64,000 nt of DNA from Ramazzottius varieornatus (GCA_001949185.1 BDGG01000001.1:6245353-6309352), one strand, 5' to 3'; shown: positions 1 to 12,039, numbered from the stretch's first letter. The notes: generated by a model not told the origin, from the sequence alone. Made by a program: numbers and translations.

Positions 1-71
1 AACCTAGATTTGTCCCCTTCGGTATCTTTATTGGTGACGGAAGCTTGGGTAAGATTACAGGGGTATTATGG

Positions 72-549
72 TACTGTATACTCCCGAAATTCACGTACCT
101 CACTCCATTCAGAGTGTAAAACTAAAGAAAGAGTTCTCATACGGTGACCATAACAGTCTGAATCACACTGACGTCATCAGAACTAATCAAGCAAATCAAT
201 CGTATACTATAAACTTGTTAGATTCCGCTATATAACTCACTTAAGCACGAAACTCCGCCGACTGCTTTGCTTTTCTCGTCTGGCTTCAGCGAAACTTAGT
301 AACATCTGCCTCAATCGTCTTCATTGTACTTTTACTCTAACACTGTAATATTGGGAAAGCTGAAGAATCGAGAACCGGAAGAATCGAAAACAAGAAGAAT
401 CGAGAACAAGCTGAAGAATCGGTTTTCATATGAATAATAGGTAATTCCGTCATGGAATGACGTCAGTTTTAGTTTGTATTTTCGCCACGGTAAGACCCCC
501 ATGATTTGAGAGTCAGTGACGTACGTGAATTTCGGGAGAGCATACAGTA
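72..549. mobile_element. MITE, TA-flanked, CTGTAT ends (copy 1)
   Basis: The two ends are inverted copies of each other over about 30 bp. The left end reads CTGTAT, then TCCCGAAATTCACGTAC; the right end is its reverse complement with a small indel. A TA dinucleotide flanks each end, as expected for Tc1/mariner-type insertion. There is no coding sequence inside. A second copy with matching termini lies at 5053-5414. Superfamily is inferred from the TA target only. Confidence 0.7.
362..422. repeat. 16-bp minisatellite inside MITE
   Basis: Nearly four units of about 16 bp with consensus GAAGAATCGARAACAA lie inside the MITE at 72-549. The copy at 5053-5414 does not show this array, so it is probably a local expansion. 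Confidence 0.7.
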
Positions 550-572
550 GAAGGTCCTGTGCATTGGAAAAA

Positions 573-765
573 CGTTAGGAGATGGAATGGTGGTATCAGC
601 TGGTTGTTTTGCTGCAACCATAGATGATTCAACCACCTTGACAGGCTCATCGGTAGCTGGTGGAATGATGTCCGCCTTCAAGGCACTATTTTTGCCCCAT
701 GTGGTGGGAGCAGATGCAGGCGTCACATTCAGCAAAACACGAGAACAATAGTCCTCCTCACGACG
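573..765 (-). CDS. Possible internal exon, unknown protein
   Basis: The minus strand is open across a GT/AG-bounded block: an acceptor at AAACAG near 765 and a weak donor GTTTTT near 572. It reads as a Pro/Thr/Ala-rich peptide including the stretch NVTPASAPTTWGKNSALKAD. No family is recognised. A second open stretch upstream on the same strand (1190-1387) could be another exon, but the phases of the obvious splice sites do not join. It may be a chance open frame. Confidence 0.2.
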
Positions 766-1559
766 AGCTGTTTATGTCCCAAACGGTTGATTTAAAATCT
801 GAGTTTGCTTGATCAACGGAAATTAGTCGTGAGCGAAGCAAAATTGCGTTTCTCGAAAGTCTCGGAAACGGGAGCGGAAATGCGCGAGTTTTGCGGGGTA
901 GGTTTGTACGCAAACTTTGCCTCCTAACCAGGCTGAAATTCATGGTTTTCTCTCTGGCTAGTCTCTGTCTGTCGATATCCCCGACACTAATAGGTATCAA
1001 GAAGCCCATATGTGAAACGGTATCTCGCAACGTGAAGCACTGTGCAGACAGAAATCAGCCGAGAAATGAAAATTTGAATATTTCAGTCAAGTGTGCAGAG
1101 AATAATCCGTTTCGCTTTCGAGATAAGCTATTCCAGGGCAACTTACCTTGAGAGCGAAACTTCGTAATCCACTTTCAAGATCAACACAATCAACGGAGTT
1201 TTACGGCCTGTCGTGAGGAGGAATAATAATACCTTTGCTTCACTGTCAAACGTGAATGTAACCATAATCGATTCCCAGCTTCAAAGACATGCTGTGGAGG
1301 AAGTTTGGCTGCCTCGGCCTCTGTAAGTTGATATGGCCGACAAGATTTTAAAGTCGATGCAGCAAATTTATCGTTGGCCGTCATCATTGCTAAATTTCTG
1401 ACAAACTAATTTTTTGACTTTCAGGTCAGTTGCAGCCTGGGTTCGCATCAGAAGGTGTCTTTAAGCTTGCAGAAGAACGGACAAAGCGACAAGCAGAAGC
1501 GAAGACGGGACGGCGGTATAGGTTCGTCACTGCAAACCCGGAAGTCAGATAGCGGGACT

Positions 1560-2114
1560 ATGAACGCAGGAAAGAGAAAGACCTGGTTGCGTGGAAAGCG
1601 CGAGCCGAATTTGCGAGTCAAAGAGATCGAACCATTGCTCCCGTTTCCTTTCGAAACTCCAGGATACTGGCGATCCGAAGACTCAGCGACACATCAGGGC
1701 ATACAGCAAATGCAGACCCATCCAACAACCACACAACAGTATCAACAATCAACGACAAGCCGAACCGACTCACCTACAACAGCCCAGATTGCTACCACTC
1801 AGGCCATTCCACCGGAAGGACCTCCCACCCAGTCAACTGAAGTCCCTACCCAGACAACCCTACAATCGAAACCATTAGGCTGGAGGCAAGACGCAACCGT
1901 CCCGAGACCAGTCTACAGAATCGTGCGTACTGACTATCGTGCGGCAATCGTGCGTACCGACTTAGTGACAGCCAAAACCATGGTTTCGTGTCGTACCAAC
2001 GACCAAGGGAACGTGCAGGCGTATTTTGGGGTTCCGCCGACAGCACCGAAAGCTCCTTTGGATGAAAATCGGGCTCCTCGTTCGGAACCCGAGACCACTG
2101 CTCCCCCAGTTTAA
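1560..2114 (+). CDS. Possible Thr/Pro/Gln-rich protein or 3' exon
   Basis: The open frame runs in from about 1455, just after an acceptor-like TTTCAG near 1425, and the first ATG in it is at 1560. The N-terminal part is basic (KRK..RGKREP). The middle, about residues 45-105, is rich in T, Q and P (TTTQQYQQSTT, PPTQSTEVPTQ). The tail repeats IVRTDY/IVRTDL. No domain is recognised. A second frame is also open over 1591-1878, which lowers confidence because the composition is biased. It could be a low-complexity linker exon of a larger gene. Confidence 0.3.
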   Translation: MNAGKRKTWLRGKREPNLRVKEIEPLLPFPFETPGYWRSEDSATHQGIQQMQTHPTTTQQYQQSTTSRTDSPTTAQIATTQAIPPEGPPTQSTEVPTQTTLQSKPLGWRQDATVPRPVYRIVRTDYRAAIVRTDLVTAKTMVSCRTNDQGNVQAYFGVPPTAPKAPLDENRAPRSEPETTAPPV

Positions 2115-2337
2115 TCGGTCGTTCGCCCTCATCAGCAATGGGAGTCTTCTCATCAACAGTACGTGTCCGACAACGTTATGGAAAAAATCAACGTCATCCA
2201 TCGAGAGTCACGACAGATGGATTTTAGCACCAGAAAGAACACCGCTGCTTCACTTACAATCTACTCCCAAACCTGACAGCCATTCAAACATCCTTCGAAT
2301 TGTTACAGCCGCTCAGGATATAGCACGGAATCGCTGT

Positions 2338-2445
2338 ACTGTACTGCACTTTACTGTAGCTGTGCTGTGCTGCAGCACAGCTGCAGCGCGTGTATTGACG
2401 AGATTTGTGCGGCACAGCACAGCATACAGTAGAAAGCAGACTACC
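2338..2445. repeat. CTGTGCTG/CAGCACAG palindromic low-complexity tract
   Basis: GCTGTGCTG and its complement CAGCACAG alternate several times, giving short self-complementary stretches. Similar GCAGCACAG words recur to about 2715. No gene is seen here. Confidence 0.55.
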
Positions 2446-2787
2446 GCGCAGATGCACCTACCGAAACCTAACAGAAATAACAGTTTTTGGGCATTCGAAC
2501 GTCTGCCGTCTCAGCTTTGTCTTACTTTGTGGCAACGTTCTCCAGGTTGACTACCGATTTCGCTGACTGAATTACAATCCACGTCAATACATCGGCGTTC
2601 CGCGCAGTTGCAACAGGTCAACGTGCATCTGCAGCACAGATGCTTAGCCACTGGGCATGAAAGTTGTGCAGCACAGCGCAGCGTACAGCGCCCTGGTAAT
2701 GTGCGCAGCACAGTTACAGCGTACTTTTGGACCTGCGGCCCGGTGCTCTAATTCAGGAGTACTGCACCGGTTGGAAGGTTTTCTTCA

Positions 2788-2846
2788 TCGTCGGGTCGTC
2801 GGGTCGTCGGGTCGTCGGGTCGTCGGGTCGTCGGGTCGTCGGGTCG
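2788..2846. repeat. 8-bp tandem repeat (TCGTCGGG)n
   Basis: About seven uninterrupted copies of an 8-bp unit, TCGTCGGG. The unit length is not a multiple of three and contains no stop in any frame, so several overlapping frames stay open on both strands. Those reading frames should be ignored. Confidence 0.9.
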
Positions 2847-3492
2847 GTGGTGTTGGTGTTGATTGCGTCTACGTACTGCTTGTGTGCCAGTGTCGGACCC
2901 AAGAAAATAATACAGTGCGGCAGGAAGAAGCATCCCGCCATCTACAACTCACCGTCTGCACTTGTATCCTCAGTCTGACGGAGAAACCTACAGTCAAGCC
3001 CCAGACCGATCAAAAGCACGCGCACTCCAGCAACGGTTATCTAGCAAACGCGCCCGCCAGGTCGTGGACCGCATCTAGAGATAACCCGAGCAGCCATACC
3101 CATTTCACTTTTAACCACATGTAGACGTACTCAAGTCCTATTTCTATCATCACATAAACGCTTGAACACATCTCATTCTCTTACAGTCTAACACTACTCA
3201 ACCCATAAAAACACAACCCCAACCATAAACGCTTGTAATCGAAAACACGTGAGCAATACCGCCTCAAGCCCCTACAAGCTTCCGTTGTTCGTTCGCTTAC
3301 AACCTCTAGCGCGCCCCCTGAGTGCAGAGCCCGTAGAGCCATGGGCTGCATTGTTCTCGGTCTCGGAATCGTTGAAAAAGTTAACCAAGAATACGTGTTT
3401 ACGTTTGGTAAGAACATTTGCATATTTGGCGTATCACGTGAGCTCGGGCTGCCCCTGATCCGTGCTCGCTAGGTTTAGGGTTAAAAGTTACC

Positions 3493-4102
3493 CTATTGAC
3501 CAGTAACGCTGGCAAAAATACGTTAAAATTCGATACGATATTTTTCGATACAAAATATTTTATCGCGGTCATCGATATTCATTCGATATCGATATTTCGA
3601 TGCGATATTTTTCGGATACCGTATTTTCAATATATCATATCATATCGCAGCGATATATCGATATTTCTGGAATTTTAGTTTTTCGGGATTCCACTGATTC
3701 AAGCCCAAAAACTCAACAAGCCGATTTTCAAATAAAGTATGAGTAAGATCGAAATGCAGCAAAGACATGACTATACCAAGACTTCAAACACATGGAAACC
3801 TGGACAGAATTAGTACCAGAACCGAATGGGTGGAGTGTGCTCGTACACCATGGCCAAAATTTTGGAATCAACCATGATCTTTCGTGAACACTGGCGAGTT
3901 TGCCATTCAGCAAAATACCGATATATCGATAATATATCGATATTGCGCGATACGATATAGCCGAATATTTTATTGCGCTATTCGTTATGAGCTTCATATC
4001 GATATTTTCGATACGATATCTGCCGCATATTTTATCGCAAACACTCGATATATTTTGATACGATATGGGTATACCGTATCGTTGCCGGTACTATTGACCA
4101 GT
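3493..4102. mobile_element. hAT-like non-autonomous element with CGATAT arrays
   Basis: A 12-bp direct repeat, CTATTGACCAGT, lies at 3493-3504 and 4091-4102. Just inside it are degenerate inverted ends: AGTAACGCTGGCAAAAATACG-like on the left and the complement of GTACCGGCAACGATACG on the right. The flanks inside are dense in CGATAT/ATATCG words (3530-3670 and 3905-4085) around a unique core. An 8-bp duplication within the 12 bp would fit hAT. The exact boundary is ambiguous and no transposase is present. Confidence 0.55.
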
Positions 4103-5052
4103 TGTTCCATGGGTTAGCGTGTTTTCGCCATGGGATTGTGTTTCCTGTTACGTCATCTCTGGATCTCGTTTCCTATGGTGAATTTAGGGGGTGATGCCAG
4201 CAAGGGTAACAGTTCAAGCTAGTCCAAGGCTTCTCCGGGAGAAAGTCGACAGCAGCGTTCAAGCGTTTGAGTAAAACAGCTGATCAGCTGATGGCCACTG
4301 TCCGTAACAATTTTCTACGGTTGAATTTTACTACGTAATACGTCATTTGTCCGATTTCTGTTTCTGACTTCTATACAAACTGTAAACCTGCCGTCTTTTC
4401 CTTGAAAAGACGGCAAGTTCACAGTAATTTTTACTGGCCCATAATTCTCGTCGCGCGTGTATGTCAGAAAGTTTTCGGTGGATTATAAAGGACAGATAGC
4501 TGCCTCCGGGAAAAACCTGATTTGGCCTGTACTGCAAGCCCTACATAGAAAACTGGTGTAAACAAGGTGTGTTTTCAGTTTTCTTCCCTAAATGGACAAT
4601 TCCGCCAAAGTCTTCCCGTCCATTTCGGTTGTCTCCACTCTCCAGCATGCAAAACTTTGAAGTAGGCTCTAGACAACTGTATAAGCGGTTTGAAAAGTTC
4701 TGCTAACACCCCTCATATCCAGAAAAAGTCATTCCCTGCACAATTTTGGAAAAAAACCTCGGAAGCGCGAAATAGATGAAAACCTGTGTCAAGTCAGAAG
4801 TCTGAGCGGCAAAATCCGGATTTCTTGTCAAAGAGGTAGGGGATAGACCAATTCACAAGTTACGAAAACTCGGGATCTCGAAGATTAATCTGTGGAAAAA
4901 ACGGGAAATTGATTGTTTGAGTGATGAAATGTCCGGAAAGGATCCGCTCGGCGGGATGGTGCACAAAGCGGGATAGACAGTCTTCGCCAGCACGGCCTTG
5001 ATGGCGTTATCGATCAAGGTTTTCGTAGTTGATTGATCATTGCATAGTCATT
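4103..5052. other. No gene recognised; MITE remnant inside
   Basis: No convincing exon is visible. It contains the right end of a family-A MITE (4384-4461) and a short inverted GCACGGCCTTGATGGCG-type hairpin word near 4998, which resembles hairpins near 7803 and 42072. Confidence 0.5.
4384..4461. mobile_element. MITE family A, truncated right end
   Basis: The sequence TTTTTACTGGCCCATAATT followed by a diverged CGTCGCGCGTG and TA matches the right terminus of the intact family-A copy at 48570-48774. The left half is not recognisable. Confidence 0.6.
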
Positions 5053-5414
5053 TAACTGTATCCTCTCTGGAAATGGATGTACGTCACTGATATCTGGTTC
5101 ACTAGAGTGTTAGCGTAGCTGTTACACAAAGCCATTATGGCGTCAGATCTTGACGTATTTACGGACAGCTTTAGTAGCCAATCAGCGTAGTCGGACAAAA
5201 TACTATTAGTCTGTACGAGTCATTCACTGAACAGCTGATTTCATAACTGAACCAAGAAAAATGCGAACTCTCCGGATTGATTGGATTGATTGAATCCTGT
5301 GGCGTCACAGCTGTTTCAATCGTATGAGGCTATGAGCTACTGACTACCGACCATATCTGCAGTTTCACATTTTGAAGTGAGTGACGTACAACCATTTCCG
5401 GAGAGAATACAGTA
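5053..5414. mobile_element. MITE, TA-flanked, CTGTAT ends (copy 2)
   Basis: The left end CTGTATCCTCTCTGGAAATG and the reverse complement of the right end (CTGTATTCTCTCCGGAAATG) match over about 30 bp, including TGTACGTCACT. TA lies at each side. The ends match the element at 72-549 but the interior differs. It sits about 420 bp upstream of the helicase start codon. Confidence 0.65.
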
Positions 5415-5832
5415 TGTGATTTTGATTTTCACGATTCGCGAATCGCGATGTCCATCGGTGGCTGCGCCATGGAATCTTCAGAGCAGTACCTGGCTGTAAG
5501 AAGTGGCAGCGCTAGGTGGCCACTCAACTGCTTAAGGCTGCCGAGCGTGCTGCGGTCTTGTGATTTCGAGAAAGTAATCAAGTCAACGGCTGGCACAGGG
5601 GGCCACTTGCCTAGGTGTCACTGCTTACGGCTAGGGCCGCCACCCATTGCGCCGCCACGGTGCCACCCATGGCGATGTCGACTCGCTTGCTTTTCTTCTT
5701 CCCGTATGATCGTATCTTCCGGTCGCTCTAGAATCTCTCCTCACCGTCCCCTATCGCCGATCAGGGTTTGTTCCAATACCTAAAGCTCTTCTCTTGGGGG
5801 TGTCGATCCATTGGACGTAGTTCGGAGTAGGC

Positions 5833-8615
5833 ATGGCAGAAGACGGAGGTGTGCAGATGCGCTTCGGCGACATGGGTTTGGACGAACGCATTCTGAAGGT
5901 AAAACATTCTACCGCACTAATCTCGCAGGGTGACTGGATACAGTCAACGTAAGGACTAGTTTCATGCTTTTCTGTAGGCCATCGCCGAACTGGGCTGGAA
6001 GGATCCTACGTTGATCCAAGAACGTGCAATCCCTTTGGCGCTGGACGGGAAAGACATCGTTGCTCGCGCACGCACTGGATCCGGTAAAACCGCCGCATTC
6101 CTTATTCCCATCATCCAGAAGATCCTCACTCAGAAGTCAGGAGTTAGCCAGCAAGCGTGCACAAGAGCTTTGGTTATTGTTCCATCGAAGGAGCTGTCCA
6201 AACAGGCGTACAAGAACTTACTGGTACGTCGAAAATGCACTTCGCTTTTTAACCAATGTAGTATTGCCACTGACGTCATTGCCTTGTGAGGTTTTACGCG
6301 CGATGCACTTGACAGTTTTCGTGTCTGTCGTGACGTCCTACGTCATGTGATCTGATCGTTGAGTCTTCAGTCTTTCACAATTCTGGCTGTTAGCTTAGCC
6401 CGTTCCTCATGCTTTTTGTTGTAGGAACTGACAGTGGCCTGCTCAGAAGAAGTGAGATGTGTGGATCTGGGGAATCAAGCAGATTTGGCCGCTCAGAGGT
6501 ACGAATAGCTTTCTGTTTGTAGAAAAGTGTCGCCCGTTGACAATGAATGTGCCGTGTCGAACAATAATTTTGTTTCAGGCCTCTGTTGAAAGAAAAACCC
6601 GATGTGGTGATCGGCACACCAGGCAAAATCTTCGCCCATCTCCAGGCGAAGAACCTGGTCGTGAAGGATTCGATGGAAATGTTGGTGCTGGACGAAGCGG
6701 ACCTTCTGTACTCGTTCGGCTACGAACGGGATATTCAGAACATCAAGCAGTACCTGCCAGACGCCTGCCAGGTCCTTCTCACATCCGCTACTCTCTCCGA
6801 AGAAATCATCAGTTTGAAGAGACTATTCCTTCATAATCCGGTAGGCGAAACTCGCGTTAACACTGACAACAACGGGTTTGTGATTGTCGTGCAATTGGTG
6901 AATGTTGCTTCATTATTGATGCTTGCTGCTCTTGCTTTTTTCACTGCTGCTCGATGTGCGCTGCCTGCATAGCTTGCTGTGAACTGTGAAGATTAGTTTA
7001 ACAGGATTTGCTTCCCTACTTCCTTTTGACTTTCCCCTTTTAGCGGCTGTAGTATCCCGAATATTCGAAACAGTAATTTTTCGGTTGTATCGCTTAGCCT
7101 GATTGAAGTGCTGTGGTCGGCTTGTTCGTCCTAGCGTCTAACTTGAGCAAGCTGAAATCGTATCTGTTGCCACGTATGGTTTTCCACGTACCGTCTGACG
7201 TCAAGTAGAATGTTTTTCTGACTGGTGACATATGGCTCCTTGCAGGTAACGTTGAGGCTGGAGGAAAGCCAGTTGCCGGAAGCTGACCAACTGACACAAT
7301 ACCATATCCAGTGCGACGAAACCGAGAGATTTCTGCTGATCTACGCCATGCTCAAGCTCCAGCTGATACAGGGAAAGAGTATCATCTTCGTCAACAGCGT
7401 CGACCGTTGCTACAAGCTGAAGCTCTACCTCGAACAGTTCGCCATCAGGTCCTGCCTCCTCAACTCGGAACTTCCCGTCAACTCCCGTTGTCACATTGTC
7501 CAGCAGTTCAATGACGGTGTCTACGACATTCTCATTGCAAGTGACGAGAATCAGCTGAAAGGCAAAGCTCTCGCGCAGAAAGGAATGAAGGTCTCAAAGA
7601 AGAAGGGCGATCGCGAGTACGGCGTTTCTCGTGGAATCGACTTCCAGAATGTGTCCAACGTTATCAACTTCGACTTTCCCCTGACAGTTGATGCTTACAT
7701 TCATCGCGTTGGCCGGTAAGAATTGAATTTCTCCCAGATTTTCCATGATTTTTCTTTCTAAGCTCAATAGGTTTTAATTAGCGAAAAGGGCTGTGTCGGA
7801 GTCAGGGTCGTGCCCCGGTTCTCGATCGGCACGGCCCTGAGCTAGTCGACTGGAAGTTGATGTTGTTCGCTTATTTCAGCACGGCGCGTGCAGGCAAGCA
7901 AGGTACAGCCTTGTCTTTCGTCCTTCCCACTGAATTGCCACTACTAAACGAGATCGAGAGAATACTTTCTTCTGCACTGGACGATGGTGGCGGTGTTCCC
8001 ACAAACTCTAACACTCCGTCGTCTTCCACTGCGCCCACCACAACGTCTATTTTCCGTCCGTATCAGTTCCGGATGGATCAGATCGAAGGCTTTCGGTACC
8101 GAGCTCAGGTATGGAAAACAGATGACGGATCATATTGGCATTATCTGATTTGACTTCAACATGGTGATGTAGGATGCGATGAGGGCAGTGACGAAAGTGG
8201 CAGTCAGGGAATCGCGCATCAACGAAATCAGACAGGAAATGCTGAACTCCCAGAAACTCAAGACGTACTTTACGGACAACCCTCGAGATCTACAGGTCCT
8301 TCGACACGACAAAACGCTTCATACGGTTCGGGTACAGCCTCACTTGAAGCACGTACCTGACTACCTGATACCACCTGTACTCCGACCGGTTGTCAAGAGT
8401 CGATCGGAAGGTCCCAGAATCCACAAAGGTAGCAGGAAAAACCAGCCTTCCCGCGGAGCCCTCAGACAAAAGGTACGTTCATGAATCAACTCCCCGGTCT
8501 AGAACAACTCACACTTTCGTTTTGTATTTTTCAGAAACTGAAAGCGGATCCACTGAGAAGTTTCGAGTTCGAAGGCTTAGCCGAGCTGACGAAGAAAAAG
8601 AAACGAACAAAATAA
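5833..8615 (+). CDS. DDX56: DEAD-box ATP-dependent RNA helicase, DDX56/Dbp9 type
   Basis: The family works in the nucleolus on 60S ribosomal subunit assembly. Eight coding exons join in phase: 5833-5898, 5978-6223, 6425-6498, 6579-6840, 7246-7715, 7880-8108, 8173-8472 and 8535-8615, giving about 575 aa (human DDX56 is 547). Visible motifs in order: I ARTGSGKT, Ia PSKELSKQ, Ib IGTPGK, II DEAD ([14 protein letters not shown], diagnostic for this subfamily), III SAT, V SRGIDF and VI HRVGRTARAG. The region [20 protein letters not shown] also matches DDX56. A Lys-rich tail (LTKKKKRTK) ends in TAA, fitting a nucleolar protein. Start choice: the first ATG of [20 protein letters not shown] leads directly into the family's FXXMGLDXRIL region. 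Nothing is broken. AATAAA follows 66 bp after the stop. Confidence 0.95.
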
Positions 8616-8680
8616 GCTCGATAGAATACATCGATTTCCTTTTATTTGGGTTCTAGCTGTGATTACGACCGTACGACACA

Positions 8681-8686
8681 AATAAA
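8681..8686 (+). terminator. Poly(A) signal AATAAA of the DDX56 gene
   Basis: A canonical AATAAA 66 bp downstream of the helicase stop codon on the same strand. Confidence 0.7.
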
Positions 8687-8699
8687 ATAACAGGAAATG

Positions 8700-10278
8700 G
8701 GATAGACCGTAAAACTGGGAATGATCCTGCTGTGGGAATTTGTCTGGTTTCACCATTGCGCGGTGTCCTGACGGTAGTCAATCAGGCTGAAAGGTACTAA
8801 CTGGGATCAGTGTCTTCCTGAATCTTTCATACCCGATGCCTGGAACAGGAAGTGGAACATACGTTCCCCGAAAGCGGATCCCCGCAGAAGCTTCCTGTCA
8901 TTTACAAAGGCGCACCTGCTTTACGACTGACACATCTGTTTCCGCTCCTTCAATCACGGTCTGCGGACAAGGATGGTAAATTAATGATATTGGAGCTTGA
9001 GTAAGCAAGGCTGCCTTCTTCATGCTGCATATCGATCCGATGTGATTGTTACAGTATCTTCCTCGTCATTGCGGCTTTGGTGTATTCATTTGTCTTCCTT
9101 TACCCGTTGAGCACACGGAAAGCCAAAATATGAAGTGTGTATAGACCAATAAATTGTAGAAAATCGGCAGCAGCCCCGTGCTCAACGAGTCGCCGTCAGA
9201 GGCCAATAACTCATCGGAAACTGTTCTATCAATATCTTTAATCAGCTGCAATACATCTCGGTCATCTACTTTTTTCCGGAGGTCTCCATAAACACCGGGT
9301 TCATCGAGCGTCTTCTGCACCAGCAAGTCGGTCCTTCGATGTCTATCATTCAAAGTAAGCAAGCAAAATTTGACATCGGTGTTTTGCGCAGGTGTTAAAA
9401 TATAGTATCATTTCCCGGCTTGTGCGTCAGCGGTCTACCCGTGTGTGCATTCACGTGGTAAAGCTGTTTCTCAAATTTTTGCGGGTAGTTTGGTAAATTG
9501 TGCGGTGTAAGATATGTAAGCAAAGGTCTTCTTGACAAGGTTCGAAACGGTTTCTGATGGTCGAGCTCTGCCTGGATACACTTACATAAACATATGGCTG
9601 TAAATAACTCTTAAAACCCTCTGGCTTCCTCGTTGCGCTTTTCACTGCAAGTTACAGCCCCATCCCGTGTCCCCTGCTTAAAATAATAGCCTGGCATCTA
9701 GCTTTTGACGTCATATTTGTTTGCATGCTAGCTGTCTGTTCCATCCACTCTGAAATGGCGGACAGAATATTATTACGAAGAGCAACATGAGTGCGCTAGT
9801 GTCAAGCGGCATCCTCATTAGCGCCACACACAGACCCAGCACTCGTAGCCATCATTGACACCAACCACTGTAGCCAATGTCACAACTGCAACAGTTATTT
9901 TGGGCTCGTCCGCGTTGGCGTTCCTGGTTCGTGGTGTGCGTGCAACACGAAGAACCCTGGTAGCGCTCGTGTAGTTCCGCATTTGTGACCGTCTTTCAAC
10001 TTCAGCCTCATGATTGCTTCTTCTCATGAGATGATCTTTGTGGCTAATCTGGTTGTTGACTGCCTTCTTTGCCAACTAAACTTACCCACCCATGTCCGTT
10101 GCTCAACCCGGGTATTAGACTGAAGCTTTGAACATTCGCAGAAGCTTCCTCCAATATTTCTTTTCGTCAGTTGCGCTTGAACGGCGGCACGAGCGTTGCT
10201 TTGCGTGTCGCACGTTATTACAGCTAGAGAAGACTCAAACTGGCGTTCGCCGTTGACGTAGCGTAAGCAGGGGATAGA
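8700..10278. other. Intergenic; weak minus-strand open frames only
   Basis: Open minus-strand stretches at 9066-9362 (with TLDEPGVYGDLRKKVDDRDV) and 9818-10326 are the only candidates. The first has a coding-like look and a TGATAG acceptor near 9350 but no partner exon. The second lies antisense to exon 1 of the next gene. Neither is called as a gene. Confidence 0.4.
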
Positions 10279-11315
10279 ATGTCGCTGGTCTTTCAAGAAG
10301 CCTCCGCCAGCCGTAAAGTAGCCCATACCAATACTATTCTAGGCACCGTCAGCAGTGCACTTTCCATGACGCATCAACGTGAACGGGAACGTAACCGACC
10401 GGAATTCCACCTGTCCCAGGAATCTCTCGAACACTCCCAGACGAACCCGACGGCGGCTAGTCGCATGTTCTCACCGGCAGCAGATATCCTAACACGCCTT
10501 GGGGTGGATCATATGATAACCGGCATTGTTTCCATCACTCTTCAGTGTATCTGTGAGTATAAAAACGAAGGTTTGCGAAACTTAGACCTGCCGGAAATTT
10601 AAATCGTGCTAAACCATGGATTGCTGACAAGCAAACTATTCTAGTAATTTTGAAATAACGCTGTACCGTTTGCCAGTTGGCTCGTACAAACCGCAAAAAC
10701 CGCCCATCATTTTCGAACCACGCTCATGTCGTCTACGTTTCTCTTGTAGTGGACTGGATTGTATATCACTGGCCAGTTTACGACTGTGACCACGTCGCCC
10801 CACATGTTGCTCAGACCAATGTTGGAATTATTGCCGGATTATTTTACATAGTCATTGGCATCGTCGCTGTCAAGATCGGAACCTTTAGCCGCCACTGTTC
10901 CGTCAAGGAGATGCGCAAGCGTTTCCGAACATTCCATTACTTCAACGCCGCCAACTTCTTCATTACCGTTACTTTCATAACGCTGAACGTTCTTCTGGTC
11001 TTTGTCCTCGTACTTCGGCTGAAAGCGTGCACGAGCGTAGACTGGTCATTTTTGCGGGTCCTCGACGTTGCGGAACTCTTTCCACACGCTCATCCTTCAC
11101 CAACATCCGAGCTGACGTCGCTGAACGTTACAACCTGGACAGCAGCAAGCACAACGCTGAGGACGGTGTCTGCCTTACCACAAACTACCGTGCCACAAGA
11201 TATCAACGAACACGAGCTGTATGCAGCTATAATGTCCTCCTTGATCATCAACGGATTTCATGGTTGTATCGGTGGACTGGAAATGATCATGTTTCTCATT
11301 GGGTGTTTTCTTTGA
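10279..11315 (+). CDS. Four-transmembrane membrane protein, unknown family
   Basis: Two exons, 10279-10552 and 10750-11315, join in phase across a GTGAGT..TTGTAG intron and give about 279 aa. The N-terminal 75 residues are polar and Ser/Arg-rich. Hydrophobic segments follow: about residues 79-98 (HMITGIVSITLQCI), 117-137 (VGIIAGLFYIVIGIVAVKIG), 165-187 (NFFITVTFITLNVLLVFVLV) and the C-terminal 25 residues (SSLIINGFHGCIGGLEMIMF). A Ser/Thr-rich loop of about 70 residues with an NVT site separates TM3 and TM4. The plan resembles MS4A/tetraspan-type proteins, but no tetraspanin CCG motif is present, so no family is assigned. It could be a lineage-specific expansion. Confidence 0.7.
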
Positions 11316-11859
11316 AACACCAGACCAGACCGTTTTTTTCCGTTTTTCCGGCTAATGATGAAAAATGACTTGTACTTATAGACTAGTTTCTGGCCAATCG
11401 TTGCTGCTCAACATAGACCATCACCTTCTCTTAAACTCTTTTGATCAAAGTACTCACCCTGGTCAGGCTCTGCTCAGTGAATGTAGGTACGGGTGAGGGG
11501 TAAAAGCGAGTTCAGCGTGCAGGAGATTCTTCGGCAAAAGCCAACGTTATTCCGTCATCAGATTGCCACGGGCAACGTCCAGGGCCCAATGTTCCTTCAC
11601 TCCTTGTCTGATTGTCGTGGAAAAATACCCTCTTTAGAGCAAGGTCTTGGAAATTGTCCAGGAGTATGGTATTATTCTCTCGAAACCTACGAGCACTTTG
11701 GCTCGATCGAAGCTCCATCTGTGGGGCTGCTAAATATGCCGGAGCTTAGTCGTCCTCTCGACAATATGGTGGCACTTCCTACGTACCCTGACGCATGGTA
11801 GTACAAAACACAGTGGCTGTAGGCTCTCTGGATGAGGAAGCGATTACGAAAACTGTCAG
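11316..11859. other. Intergenic, no gene seen
   Basis: An open plus-strand frame at 11493-11801 is antisense to equally long minus frames and lacks splice support. Nothing else is visible. Confidence 0.4.
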
Positions 11860-12008
11860 TACACGCGCCTAGCCGAATTGTTGGTATGGACAAAACAGTC
11901 GGCAGGCGGCCGAAAGCAGCAATGGCCAGCTTGATTTAATGTGCGTTGCCGCTTTCGGTCGGCTGCCAATTGTTTTATCCATTCAAGCAATTAGGTCAGG
12001 CACGTGTA
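11860..12008. mobile_element. MITE family B (Tigger/pogo-like ends)
   Basis: The left end TACACGCGCCTAGCCGAATT and the complement of the right end (TACACGTGCCTGACCTAATT) form roughly 38-bp inverted repeats over 149 bp with TA at both sides. It lies 31 bp before the related longer element at 12040. Confidence 0.7.
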
Positions 12009-12039
12009 CAGAATGTGAGGATATTATAGTTATACAGGG

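Noticed and set aside
2657-3124. Overlapping open frames on both strands across 2657-3124
   Set aside because: They arise from the stop-free 8-bp repeat at 2788-2846; none has splice or family support.
10024-10326. Minus-strand frame of 100 codons ending at a GTAAGT-like donor
   Set aside because: It is antisense to exon 1 of the four-TM gene, which joins in phase to a clearly membrane-spanning second exon. No partner exon was found for the minus frame.
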